Shown here: piece by piece, positions 25,302 through 33,603 of the stretch
How positions within the stretch are numbered: the first letter of the stretch is position 1
How the letters are laid out: the number at the start of each line of letters is the position of its first letter
Assembly (NCBI RefSeq): GCF_014647235.1
Contig: NZ_BMOU01000003.1
Location: 62,001 to 126,000 of the forward strand
Source of the DNA: Haloarcula pellucida
GTDB taxonomy: Archaea; Halobacteriota; Halobacteria; Halobacteriales; Haloarculaceae
DNA length: 64,000 bases
Direction: 5' to 3'
Notes under the pieces: model-generated
Seen by the model: only the letters and a program-made list of their open reading frames with translations
What the model was told of the DNA's origin: nothing
The model's database searches: none
Made by a program: the position numbers and the translations under genes

Positions 25302-26357
25302 TTACTCCGCGATACTGTCCAGAAACCGTTCTTCTGCCGCGCGGCCGGGGTCGAACGCCTTCCCGTCGCGGTCGCTCGCGAGTGCGTCTTCGACAGTCCG
25401 TTCCATGGCTACCTCGACCGGCGTCGAGTCCCAGCCGAGCGCGGCGAGTTTACACGTCGACAGCACGTGTGGGTAGTTACGACCGAGGTGGTGATAGAGG
25501 ACGAAATCGTCCGGCGTGAGGCCGACCGCTTCGAGTTCGCGGCGACTCGCGTGGACCACTTCGACGGACGTATCGAGCGTCTCGGCGACGAGGGCGACCA
25601 CGTCTTCCATCGTCAGAACGAGTCGGTCGGCGACGTTGTACGCCTCGCCGGGCGCGCCTTCCTCGGCGACGATTCGGAGGGCGCTCGCCACGTCTTCGAC
25701 GTAGACGCGGTGCCAGATGGCGGTCCCGTCGCCCGGCACGACGACTCGGTCGTACTCGTCGACACGGTGTATCCAGTACTCGTGGTGGTTCTGGATGCCC
25801 GGTCTGTCGGGTGCCCACGAGACGGACCCGGACGCCGACCCCGCCAAGCCGTCGAGTGATTTCGGGCCGTACACCATCGTCGGTCGGACGCTCGTGGCGG
25901 CCACGCCGTCCTCGGCCGCCCGAGTTACGATGCGGTCACACTCCGCCTTCCGAGGGCCGTAGCTAGCCATCGTGTCGTCGTCGGCGTGGTCTGACGAGAA
26001 CGAGTGCAGCGGCGTGACCGATTCGCGCTTCGGGACGTCGTCTCGGGCGTAGACGCCGCCGCTCGACACGTACACGTAGGCGTCGACGTCGGCGAACGTC
26101 TCGACCGCAGACCGAGCGTGGTCAGGGTGGAACAGTGCGCAGTCGAGAACGACATCGGGGTCAGTCCGGTGGACTGCCGCCCGAAACGCCTCGGCGTCCG
26201 TCCGATCGACCTCGACGTGCGTGACGGCGTCCCAGCTATCGGACGAGTCCCGGCGACGACGGCTAAACGCCGTCACGTCGTACCCGTGTTCGAGCAGGTC
26301 GGCCACAGCGTGGCGGCCGACGAAACCGGTGCCGCCGACGACGAGCGCAGATGCCAT
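25302..26357 (-). CDS. NAD-dependent epimerase/dehydratase (extended SDR)
   Basis: The 351-aa protein has the SDR nucleotide-binding motif GGTGFVG at residues 8-14. It contains YVSSGGVYA and a YGPRKAECD segment in place of the usual YxxxK with flanking Ser, and the substrate-binding C terminus includes YNVADR. Extended SDRs act on nucleotide sugars, but the modified active-site segment means the reaction cannot be named. It is convergent with the glycan operon. The composite transposon begins 39 bp upstream of its start (its target duplication 31 bp upstream), separating it from the hydrolase gene with which it was probably co-transcribed. Confidence 0.85.
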   Translation of the reverse strand: MASALVVGGTGFVGRHAVADLLEHGYDVTAFSRRRRDSSDSWDAVTHVEVDRTDAEAFRAAVHRTDPDVVLDCALFHPDHARSAVETFADVDAYVYVSSGGVYARDDVPKRESVTPLHSFSSDHADDDTMASYGPRKAECDRIVTRAAEDGVAATSVRPTMVYGPKSLDGLAGSASGSVSWAPDRPGIQNHHEYWIHRVDEYDRVVVPGDGTAIWHRVYVEDVASALRIVAEEGAPGEAYNVADRLVLTMEDVVALVAETLDTSVEVVHASRRELEAVGLTPDDFVLYHHLGRNYPHVLSTCKLAALGWDSTPVEVAMERTVEDALASDRDGKAFDPGRAAEERFLDSIAE

Positions 26358-26387
26358 GCGAAAAGTTGTATTTACACCAACATAACG

Positions 26388-26395
26388 ATGGCTCC
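26388..26395. repeat. Left 8-bp target-site duplication of the composite transposon
   Basis: ATGGCTCC lies immediately outside the left terminal repeat. The identical octamer occurs at 28538-28545, immediately outside the right end. Confidence 0.85.
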
Positions 26396-27122
26396 GGCAC
26401 TGTCTAGTTCTGGACCTCCTCAGCTGGCGTTCGTCCGTCGAGAGCTTGACTCGGCCGTTCGTGGTTGTAGTGGTGTCTGAAGCGTCGTAACCACTGTTTC
26501 GCGCTGGATTGACTGCCCCGCCAGAAGGCGTGAAAGCGGTCGATTCGCATGGTCACAGTCTGGAACCATTTTTCGATGTGATTCCGGATTCGATAGTCGA
26601 GTCGACCGCTCAAATCGTGGCGAGAGAGGGCAGTCAGATAGCCGCCAGCATCAACGAGAAACACTGTCTCGGTGACATCGTGTTTCTGAGTGAGCCGATG
26701 CAGGAACGCCGCCGCGGGGTCGGTCCCGCGGCGGCTGAACACGTCAACTTCGAGCAGCAACTTCGATTCTGTGTCGACAGCAGCGTAGAGCCACTTTTTC
26801 TCGCCATCGGCCTCGATTTGTTTCTCGTCGACCGCGACGGCTGCACCGTCGGCGGGTCGCTCTGTGCTTCAGACACCGTATGAACCCAGTTCCAGACCGC
26901 GCCATGAGAACGGTCGACACCCAGTAGTTCTAAGATAGCGACCGTCTCCCTGATCGACAGCCCCGCCGTATGGAGACGCACCCCAAATCGCCGGACGGGT
27001 GTCGGGGTACGTTCGTGCTCCCAAACGTCTTGACTGTCCGTTTCTCTGAGGAGGTTTGCGAGTTCCATGAGCAGTTCTCGCTACGGCCACCTCACTTCTC
27101 AATCCCTCAACTAGACAGTGTC
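26396..27122 (-). mobile_element. IS6-family insertion sequence, copy 1
   Basis: The copy is 727 bp with terminal repeats GGCACTGTCTAGTT (26396-26409) and AACTAGACAGTGTC (27109-27122), the latter carrying one mismatch. It encodes a single frameshifted transposase on the minus strand. It differs from copy 2 by scattered substitutions and an 11-bp net length difference. Confidence 0.88.
26404..27068 (-). pseudogene. IS6-family transposase, frameshifted (copy 1)
   Basis: The N-terminal part runs from 27068 (MELANLLRET...) through the HTH-like region up to SDPPTVQPSR. The reading then has to change frame near 26831-26845 to continue as VAVDEKQIEADGEKKW and on to the C terminus EEVQN. The restored product would be about 220 aa and contain the DDE residues: Asp of VAVDE, Asp of FLVDAGG, Glu of HIEKWF. 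The breakpoint is where an intact relative would read PSRVAVDE, which fits loss of a 7-bp GTCGCGG-type repeat unit. The same break occurs in copy 2. Unless frameshifting is programmed, the copy is inactive. Confidence 0.85.
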
Positions 27123-27175
27123 CCCTCTTTACAACCCCTTTTCTTGCTCTCTTTACCTCTAGAGCGTCGGCAATG

Positions 27176-27601
27176 TTATATTGTGGCTGCCCTGGTTGTC
27201 AACCGGGAAATAACGGCGTTTGCTATCCATCCACCGATGTGGCCGAATCCCAGACCGAATAAGGGTGCAACACACACCACTAGCCCACTGGCGAAAACGA
27301 CAAAAACGAGTCTAGGTAGCGACCCAGTTGGTGTTAGACCTGCTGCCGAAATGAAGGTCAGCAGTCCGAGAACGCCACCAATGAAACCAGCACGGAGCCC
27401 AGCAGCATTTGGATCTGAGGAACGGATTGAGGCGGCGACGCCTGCAATGAACGCTCCGAGTATCATTATACCGGCACTGATGGTTGCCTCCGAATTAGGC
27501 ACCAACTTCAAAACACCGATGAGAGGTAGTGAAGCTAGTGCTCCAATGAACGCAAGTCGCCATGCTGGAGTAAGCCAGTGAGCGCGGAGGGTTGATACCA
27601 T
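27176..27601 (-). CDS. Small four-TM membrane protein, transposon cargo
   Basis: With the start at 27601 the protein is 141 aa (MVSTLRAHW...). An upstream in-frame ATG at 27640 adds 13 residues. Four hydrophobic segments with small-residue-rich helices and a terminal GFGHIGGWIANAVISRL resemble the haloarchaeal DUF5518 type of membrane protein, though this is from memory. It is the only gene between the two IS copies. The segment is visibly less GC-rich than the chromosome around it, especially 27602-27799, in line with transfer from elsewhere. The function is unknown. Confidence 0.65.
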   Translation of the reverse strand: MVSTLRAHWLTPAWRLAFIGALASLPLIGVLKLVPNSEATISAGIMILGAFIAGVAASIRSSDPNAAGLRAGFIGGVLGLLTFISAAGLTPTGSLPRLVFVVFASGLVVCVAPLFGLGFGHIGGWIANAVISRLTTRAATI

Positions 27602-27799
27602 ATCTACTTCTAAGAGTTTGAATTGTGTATATTTTCTCAAGTTTGAGCAGCTGTATTAGATTAGAGACATCGCACGAACAAGCAAAGTTGTGGAGGACCA
27701 TTATATTTATTCGATTCGTTTTAGCTGAATTAACCCAAATTGTGAAATTTTGCGATTAGCCCCGATATCCCGCCTGACAGCTTTTAATTCCCGTGGCGA
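27602..27799. other. AT-rich segment upstream of the cargo gene
   Basis: The stretch contains TATATTTATTCG and TTTTAGCTGAATTAACCC and is far less GC-rich than the flanks. It probably carries the promoter of the cargo gene. No other gene is seen. Confidence 0.4.
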
Positions 27800-28537
27800 G
27801 GCACTGTCTAGTTCTGAATCTCCTCAGCTGGCGTTTTACCGTCAAGCGCTTGATTGGGCCGTTCGTGGTTGTAGTGGTGTCTGAAGCGTCGTAGCCACTG
27901 TTTCGCGCTGGATTGACTGCCCCGCCAGAAAGAGTGGAAGCGGTCGATTCGCATAGTCACAGTCTGGAACCATTTTTCGGTGTGGGCCCGGATTCGATAG
28001 TCGAGTCGACCGCTCAAATCGTAGCGTGAGAGGGCAGTCAGATAGCCGCCAGCATCAACGAGAAACACTGACTCGGCGACGTCGTGTTTCTAAGTGAGCC
28101 GATGTAGGAACGCCGCCGCGGGGTCGGTCCCGCGGCGGCTGAACACATCAATTTCGAGCAGCAGCTTTGATTCAGTGTCGACAGCAGCGTACAACCACTT
28201 TTTCTCGCCATCGACCTCGATTTGTTTCTCGTCGACCGCGACGGCTGCACCGTCGGCGGGTCGCTCTGTGCTTCAGACACCGTACGAACCCAGTTCCAGA
28301 CCGCACCGTGAGCACGGTCGACACCCAGCAACTCTAAGATAGCGACCGTCTCCCTGATCGACAGCCCCGCCGTATGGAGACGCACCCCAAACCGCCGGAC
28401 GGGTGTCGGGGTGTGCTCGTTCTCCCAAACGTCTTGGCTGTCCTCATCTAACGTCTCTCTGAGGAGGTTTGCGAGTTGCATGAGCACTTCTCGCTACGGC
28501 CTCCTCGCTTCTCAAACTCGCTCAACTAGACAGTGCC
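27800..28537 (-). mobile_element. IS6-family insertion sequence, copy 2
   Basis: The copy is 738 bp with terminal repeats GGCACTGTCTAGTT (27800-27813) and AACTAGACAGTGCC (28524-28537), a perfect match. It has the same orientation as copy 1 and the same transposase frameshift. Confidence 0.88.
27808..28487 (-). pseudogene. IS6-family transposase, frameshifted (copy 2)
   Basis: The N-terminal frame (MLMQLANLLRETLDEDSQ...) breaks after SDPPTVQPSR, exactly as in copy 1. A second change is needed for the C-terminal part, because that frame is also interrupted near 28089-28092, where the frame before FLVDAGG reads a stop (TAG, seen as cta on the plus strand). The C-terminal part FLVDAGGYLTALSRYDL to EEIQN is intact. 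Copy 1 lacks this stop, so copy 2 is the more degraded of the two. Confidence 0.8.
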
Positions 28538-28545
28538 ATGGCTCC
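28538..28545. repeat. Right 8-bp target-site duplication
   Basis: ATGGCTCC directly follows the right terminal repeat and equals the octamer at 26388-26395. Confidence 0.85.
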
Positions 28546-28546
28546 G

Positions 28547-29299
28547 TTACCGTCGGCAGGCATCTTCGAGCAGGTCGAGCATCGCCGCCCAGACCGCCTC
28601 CGAGTGCTCGCTCTCGAACAGTCGCTGCCCGTGTGCGGCCCCGTCGACGGTCAGCAGTCGTTTGGGGTCGGACGCGTCGCTGTGGAGTTCGGTCGCGACG
28701 TCGACGAAGCGCTGCTCGTCGCCCTCGCTGACGACGAACAGTTTCTGGCCGGTCAGCGACTCGGCCCGTCCAGCGCCGCCGGCCCCGGACAGCGTCACGA
28801 CGCCGTCGACGCGGGTCGGTCTCTCGGCGGCGGCACCGACGACGGCCGCCCCGCCCGTACTCGCACCGACGAGAACGACGGTCGACACGTCGCGTTCCGA
28901 CCGCAGGAACTCGACGGCGGCCCTGACTGCGGCGACTCGTTGCTCACCCTCGTCGATGGCGAGCGCCAGCCACCCGTTCGCGGCCAGTCGTTCGGCCTGT
29001 GGTCGCCAACTTCCGCGGTCGAGGTTGATTTGCGGGACGAGGACGACCCCACAGGACCCCGACCCGTAGAGGGTCCCCTCGACCGTCTCGCCGCCGGACG
29101 TATCGAACGAAACGTCACGCGGGCCAGTAGTCGTCGTCTCTTCGGCCCCCGTCGGCGACGTGGTGGTGTCGGTCGAAGTCTGCGTGTCGGTCGGGGCGGC
29201 GTCGTTCGATGCGTCTGTCCGCGTACAGCCAGCGGTCACACCCGTCAGCGCGACGCCGGCCGCGGCGAGCAACTGACGGCGAGATGGCGACGTGTCCAT
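28547..29299 (-). CDS. Alpha/beta hydrolase (dienelactone-hydrolase-like) Tat lipoprotein
   Basis: The 250-aa protein has a Tat-type signal (SRRQLLAAAG) with lipobox (TAGC, Cys25), a Thr-rich linker, and an alpha/beta hydrolase core. GVVLVPQ precedes the first helix, and the nucleophile elbow is GASTGG near residue 153. A late Asp in VSEGDEQRF and a His in GAAHGQ complete a plausible triad. It is therefore a surface-anchored esterase-like hydrolase with unknown substrate. The stop codon is only 1 bp from the transposon target duplication. Before insertion the gene was 39 bp upstream of the epimerase gene on the same strand. Confidence 0.85.
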   Translation of the reverse strand: MDTSPSRRQLLAAAGVALTGVTAGCTRTDASNDAAPTDTQTSTDTTTSPTGAEETTTTGPRDVSFDTSGGETVEGTLYGSGSCGVVLVPQINLDRGSWRPQAERLAANGWLALAIDEGEQRVAAVRAAVEFLRSERDVSTVVLVGASTGGAAVVGAAAERPTRVDGVVTLSGAGGAGRAESLTGQKLFVVSEGDEQRFVDVATELHSDASDPKRLLTVDGAAHGQRLFESEHSEAVWAAMLDLLEDACRR

Positions 29300-29324
29300 G
29301 GCGTCGGTTCGGCCAGTGCGTGAA

Positions 29325-29343
29325 TACTTATCCTGCCGATAAT
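29325..29343 (-). promoter_or_regulatory. Bipartite promoter of the hydrolase lipoprotein
   Basis: The minus strand reads ATTATC, 7 nt, TAAGTA, 26 nt before the ATG at 29299, which fits a leaderless transcript. Confidence 0.5.
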
Positions 29344-29569
29344 GCGTGAGCCACTCCGACCCGCGAACTGTGCCGCGGGGAAGTTGAGACCGATACTCAT
29401 AACGTATACGCTCAGGTGTAGCACGTTGTTTATTTCACAGCGTCGCTCGAACAGCGTGCTCGAGAGCGTCTCGGCCGGGTTTCCGAAACAGCTCCCGACG
29501 TAGTTGGAACGCTCTGAGAGACTGTGTCAACTTGTCTTTGGAGACGCCACGGTGGGGCGAGAGTCACCG

Positions 29570-29940
29570 TCACATCAGCGACGCGTGGCTCTCGCAGGTG
29601 TCGACGTGCTCCTCGTCGTCAGCGTATTCGCCGCCGCCGTGGACGACGTATTCGCGGTCGAATGCGTCGTCATCAAGACGCCGGTTGAGAGCGTCGTCGA
29701 CGTCGACGGCGGCGAGTTCGAGGCATCACATGGCGTCGAACCCGGCGAGAACCAGATCGTCGCCGCCGCGGACAAGGCGGACCTCGAAGCGGCCGGTACC
29801 CACCCACGCGGACGGGGGGAGGACCGGATACGGCCCGCGGAGCGTGAGAGGCGCCCACGGGCTAGTCGAACGTCTATCGGAGGGGTCAGCAAGAGCGTGC
29901 CTGTCCGCCCACCAGCGGGCGCGAGTAGGACCAGTCAGAA
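29570..29940 (-). pseudogene. Probable decayed gene with in-frame stop
   Basis: One minus-strand frame reads as typical acidic haloarchaeal protein on both sides of a TGA (29726-29728). Upstream of it are FEVRLVRGGDDLVLAGFDAM, and downstream CLELAAVDVDD, REYVVHGGGEYADDEEHVD and the end ASLM. No clear start is seen near 29940. The third-position GC is high throughout, as in real genes here. The plus-strand frame over the same region has the Val/Arg-rich look of antisense shadows in this genome. I do not recognise the family. Confidence 0.35.
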
Positions 29941-30097
29941 ACTGTCAGACCTATGAGCGTGCTGAGGGAGATAGAGAGCGTCAGCGTTCGCAACGCCTGG
30001 ACAGTCCCGGTGCGACGGCCTCCGCGAGCTCCCGGATCATGCAGGCGAGGCAGGAAATCCATCTAGCTTATGTAATTGGGAGATCACAACGCCGCGT

Positions 30098-30808
30098 GTG
30101 ACCGGATCCGAGACGACCACGGCGAACGGAGAGACACGGACCCGTCGGCCAACCGGTTTGAACGGCAGCACGCTCCTCAAGTCGGGCACCGTAGTCGCGT
30201 TAACAGTTGCCCTGGCTATTGGCGCCGTATTTCGTTTCCCCGCCTCGGTCGTGGTTCTCTGGGACGCGGGCGGGGAACCGGTCGTCGTGCTGTCCACCCA
30301 GGTAGCTGTCGCTTCGGTTCTGGTGGGTCAGGTGAGCCTCCTCGGCGTATTCGCCATCGCGCCACGGGTTCCCACTATCGGTGAAAGGGTAGCCCCGTTC
30401 CGCGACGCCTATCAGTGGACCGCGTTCGCACTGGTGAGTCTCGGTTTGCTCGTCCTCGCGACAATCGTCGCGTGGAATAGCGGGTTGCAGTTCGGCGGTG
30501 GACAGCCCCTCTTGACGCGAGTCGGGGCGCTGGTCGCCGCCGTCCTGCTGTACAGCGGTGCGAAAGCGTTGCCGGCACTTGAACAGAACCGATTAGTAGG
30601 GATTCGGTCGCCGTGGACGATGGCCGACGAGACGGTCTGGAGCCAGACACACGAGCACGCAGTCCCGTTTTTCAAAACCGCTGCCGCCATCGCGGTCCTC
30701 GCAGCCGCCGCTCCATCGGAGATAGTCGCTCTCGCGCTCATCGTCGCCCCACTCCTCTCGGTACTCGGGTATCTGTACTACTATTCGTATCGTCTCTATG
30801 ACGGCTGA
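30098..30808 (+). CDS. SdpI-family membrane protein
   Basis: The 236-aa protein starts with GTG and has about six TM helices. Near residue 167 it carries the SdpI signature NRLVGIRSPWTMADETVWSQTHEHA, with a DUF1648-like N-terminal half. In Bacillus, SdpI is the immunity protein against the SdpC toxin and also a membrane signal. In archaea the family is widespread and its role unproven. No toxin gene is visible next to it. A TTATGTAAT element 23-31 nt upstream supports a leaderless start. Confidence 0.85.
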   Translation: MTGSETTTANGETRTRRPTGLNGSTLLKSGTVVALTVALAIGAVFRFPASVVVLWDAGGEPVVVLSTQVAVASVLVGQVSLLGVFAIAPRVPTIGERVAPFRDAYQWTAFALVSLGLLVLATIVAWNSGLQFGGGQPLLTRVGALVAAVLLYSGAKALPALEQNRLVGIRSPWTMADETVWSQTHEHAVPFFKTAAAIAVLAAAAPSEIVALALIVAPLLSVLGYLYYYSYRLYDG

Positions 30809-31154
30809 CTCGCAGTTCCCGGCGGCGCTCGCGCATCGGTACCCGGACATATATCCTGGGATAGTACAACCCAGAGCCAACGACTCTCTCGAAATATCGC
30901 CGAGGGGGACATACGGCGGAGACAACCCACAGCCGCGGCCAGCCGTGATTCGAGACCGTCAGGGTGTACTGGGCTGAGGTATCTACTGCATCATCAGTGT
31001 ACCACACCGTCCGTGCGGGATACCTGTCCACCGGGTCACGGTGACGTGGCAAGAGACAGCGAGTCGATAGGTTCGGCCGATACCTGACTTGCTCACCAGC
31101 CGACGGTCGGGAACCAGAGCGTCGAAGGGGAGCGGGGAGTCCGCGGGGACGTTC
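30809..31154. other. Intergenic region between convergent genes
   Basis: It lies between the 3' ends of the SdpI-like gene (plus) and the ABC permease gene (minus). I see no credible reading frame or structure in it. Confidence 0.3.
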
Positions 31155-31961
31155 TCACGTCGCCGGGAGGATGTCCTCGGCGTGGAACCGGGTCGTCACC
31201 CAGTACCCACAAATCGCGATCAGACACAGAATCAAGACGAGCGACGCCACCGAGAACAGGACCAGGTTCAGGTTGGGGAACAGATTGACGAGGACAGTCA
31301 ACCCGAGACCGGGAACGATGCCGACGACGCTAAACAGCTCCTGAACGCCATCAGACAGGTTTCCACCGATCCCCATCGACCCGAGGATGACGACGAGGTT
31401 CGCCCAGATGGCCGTTGGTAGCGGGAGGAGAAACGCGGGAAGTAGTGTCGCGTTCAGCTGGGCGCCGAGCTCTGCGCCGATGGAGACGAGAACGGCGATC
31501 GGAATACCGAGTGCGACCAGGGCGAACGCAAACACCTGTAGCAAGGTGACGAGAGTCGTGGACAACAGCAGCGAGTTGAACACCTGTCGCTCGTGGTACG
31601 GAGAACTGAGCAAGAGTTCGAACTGGCCGCTAGAGATCAGTTTTCCCGCCATGCGCTGGCCGGTATTCACTCCCAGCACACTCGAGAACGTCGCGAGGAG
31701 GTACGGCCCCTGTATCAGGAACAGCGCCAACGCGAAAGCGTACTCGCTGTTTAGCTCTCCGAAGTAGAGTTCCACGAGTCGCTGGACGCTCTGTCTCGTC
31801 GTCGGCGTGACCGCTCCCGGAGAACTGATGCTCACCACTGTGATGCCGCCAAACACCACGGCCAGAAACAGTGGCATGGCGAACAGCTTTAGTCGCCGGG
31901 AGTTGAGCTGCTGCCACACCAGCGCCTCGGAAAGATCGATTATCTCGGTGGTGTCACTCAT
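31155..31961 (-). CDS. ABC-2 type transporter permease
   Basis: The 268-aa protein has six predicted TM helices in the ABC-2 arrangement: a cytoplasmic N terminus, a first helix at about 28-50, and a cluster at 90-250. It is encoded directly after its ATPase with an 8-bp overlap, so the two form one exporter. The substrate could be a lipid, a drug or a small peptide. Nothing in the neighbourhood decides this, although an SdpI-family protein lies next door. Confidence 0.87.
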   Translation of the reverse strand: MSDTTEIIDLSEALVWQQLNSRRLKLFAMPLFLAVVFGGITVVSISSPGAVTPTTRQSVQRLVELYFGELNSEYAFALALFLIQGPYLLATFSSVLGVNTGQRMAGKLISSGQFELLLSSPYHERQVFNSLLLSTTLVTLLQVFAFALVALGIPIAVLVSIGAELGAQLNATLLPAFLLPLPTAIWANLVVILGSMGIGGNLSDGVQELFSVVGIVPGLGLTVLVNLFPNLNLVLFSVASLVLILCLIAICGYWVTTRFHAEDILPAT

Positions 31962-32862
31962 AGCTCGACTCGATGTTGTTGTACAGTGATTGAACTGAGT
32001 TCTCCATCATCTTCACCTCTCGAACGTTGATCCCGTCTCGTGCGAGTCTCGTGACGAGTTCGCTCATCTCTGTCTCCGGTCGCTTGGTGACGACAACGTA
32101 CGAATCTTCGATCTCCGTTTCGTATCCCTGATTCTCGAGGGCCTGACGAGCCGCATCGGTGTCGACGGCCTCGAAACCGATGGTCGGGCGTTCGAAGGCG
32201 CGGTCCCGCACCTCTTCGATGCTTCCGTCGAACACCAGCTGGCCGTCACGCATGATCAGGAGACGTTCCGCCAAGTCGTCCGCCTCGTTCAGGTCGTGGG
32301 TCGAATAGATGACAGTCCGTGTGTTGCCCAGCTGATCGAGGTAGGAGCGGATATCCTGTGCGATCATCGGATCGAGTCCGGTCGTCGCTTCGTCGAGAAA
32401 CAGCACTGATGGGTCCGGGAGTAGCGCTTGTCCAATCGATGCACGCTGGGACTGCCCTCGACTCAGCTCGCCCGCGTTACGGTCCAGGAGTTCCCGGAAA
32501 TCGAATCGATCCGCCAACTGTGCGATCCGATCGGAGACGTCCTCGGTCGGTAGATTCTGTACCTTGCCCCAGAACCTGAGATTCTGCCGCACCGTCAACT
32601 CCGTGTTGAGGACCGGCCGATGGGGGAGATAGCTCACTTCGCGTTTCACGCTCGGTTCTTCGTACGGATTCTGCCCGTCGACCAGGACTGTGCCCTCGTT
32701 CGGCTGCAGAATCCCGCAGCCACAGCGAAACAGCGTCGTCTTCCCGCATCCGTTCGGGCCGAGAAGGACGTTGAAGCCACGATCCAACTCGAGATTCACG
32801 TCGTCGAGGACACGCAGCGACTTGTATCCCGCCGTCACCGAAGAGTAGGAGATACCGGTCAT
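31954..32862 (-). CDS. ABC transporter ATP-binding protein
   Basis: The 302-aa protein has Walker A GPNGCGKT (about residues 34-41), the signature LSRGQSQRA, Walker B VLFLDEATTGLDP and the switch STHD. A C-terminal regulatory domain of about 90 residues follows (YETEIEDSYVVVTKRPETEM...), typical of ABC-2 exporters. The start at 32862 (MTGISYSSVTAGYKSL) is chosen because the longer frame adds 72 basic residues that overlap a decayed hydrolase gene. It is translationally coupled to the permease. Confidence 0.92.
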   Translation of the reverse strand: MTGISYSSVTAGYKSLRVLDDVNLELDRGFNVLLGPNGCGKTTLFRCGCGILQPNEGTVLVDGQNPYEEPSVKREVSYLPHRPVLNTELTVRQNLRFWGKVQNLPTEDVSDRIAQLADRFDFRELLDRNAGELSRGQSQRASIGQALLPDPSVLFLDEATTGLDPMIAQDIRSYLDQLGNTRTVIYSTHDLNEADDLAERLLIMRDGQLVFDGSIEEVRDRAFERPTIGFEAVDTDAARQALENQGYETEIEDSYVVVTKRPETEMSELVTRLARDGINVREVKMMENSVQSLYNNIESSYE

Positions 32863-32878
32863 CTGTATCTTCCCCTGC

Positions 32879-33320
32879 TCAGACAACTGTTCGCCAGGGT
32901 GATAGGATAACCGGACGCGGGCGGTGAGCGATCGCCGGGCCTGGCTGGTCTGTCCCTTCGTCCGTGTTCCCGTCTTCGGAGGCGATTCTGGGCGCGAGCA
33001 TGCCACCGAGGCTGTGTCCGACGACCCCGCAGGGACTGACGCCTTCGGCCCGGAGTCGGTCGAGCGCTGAGACCGCATCGTCGACGACTACCCGTTCTAT
33101 CGTCGTCTCTCTGGGTTGCAGTTGTTCGACGAACGTCCGCTTGTCGTATCTGAGGGTCGCAATCCCGTGACTGGCGAGTCCGAGTCCGATGTCCCGGAGT
33201 GGGTACCGCGACCCGACGCGCCTGGCCCTGACCCGTGTACCAGCACCACGCCCGGTGGCGACTCTGTCCCGCGCGGAACCGCCAAGGTTCCCGGGAGGTC
33301 TTTCCTCTCGCCGGGGACTG
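32879..33320 (-). pseudogene. Alpha/beta hydrolase remnant, frameshifted and truncated
   Basis: The 5' part in one frame reads ERKDLPGTLAVPRGTES and PPGVVLVHGSGPG, the oxyanion-hole motif of the family. After a frame change near 33185-33210 the protein continues as PLRDIGLGLASHGIATLRYDKRT and later GVVGHSLGGMLAPRIA, the nucleophile elbow. The homology then stops, and the C-terminal part with the catalytic His is gone. It lies just upstream of the ABC ATPase gene and abuts the decayed CPBP gene on the other strand. Confidence 0.7.
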
Positions 33321-33603
33321 ATGACACCGCTCGCCTGGGCCGACTGGCGCTTCGCTGGCCAGCCGTCTGTTCCCCCACGGGGTATCGTTTGGACAGCCAT
33401 CGTCGTCTTCGGCGTCGCGTACGGCAGTCGGTGCGACCACCGCGCTGACGGCCGGGCTCGTCGCTCAGATCGTCCTCCTCAACTCGGTCGGGGGCATCGT
33501 GTGCAGTTGGGTGTACTGGCGGTACAGTCTCGAAGCCGCGATGATCACTCACGCGGTCGCCCACGTCGCGCTCGTCGCACCGGCTGTCATGGCGGCGCTC
33601 TGA
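33295..33603 (+). pseudogene. CPBP-family intramembrane protease remnant
   Basis: The plus strand reads RRGLMTPLAWADWRFAGQP and RGIVWTAIVVFGVAYG. After a frame change near 33415-33435 it continues GLVAQIVLLNSVGGIVCSW, VYWRYSLEAAMITHAVAHV and the end VAPAVMAAL with TGA at 33601. This matches the C-terminal half of haloarchaeal CPBP proteins (EExxxR ... HxxxH-type). The N-terminal half and the catalytic EE pair, which should lie just before RRGLMT, are missing. It is therefore a 5'-truncated, frameshifted pseudogene. Confidence 0.68.

Larger units (their letters stand above)
26396..28537. mobile_element. Composite IS6-family transposon
   Basis: Two IS copies in the same orientation (26396-27122 and 27800-28537) bracket a 677-bp segment with one gene. 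The outer ends are perfect 14-bp inverted repeats (GGCACTGTCTAGTT and AACTAGACAGTGCC) and are flanked by the 8-bp duplication ATGGCTCC. The inner IS ends have no matching duplication, so the whole structure, or a first IS later joined by a translocatable unit, occupies a single insertion site. An 8-bp duplication is normal for IS6-family elements. The element sits between a hydrolase gene and an epimerase gene that would otherwise be 39 bp apart. Confidence 0.88.

Noticed and set aside
29504-29956. Plus-strand 150-codon frame
   Set aside because: Its Val- and Arg-rich composition matches antisense shadows in this window, while the minus strand reads as acidic haloarchaeal protein.
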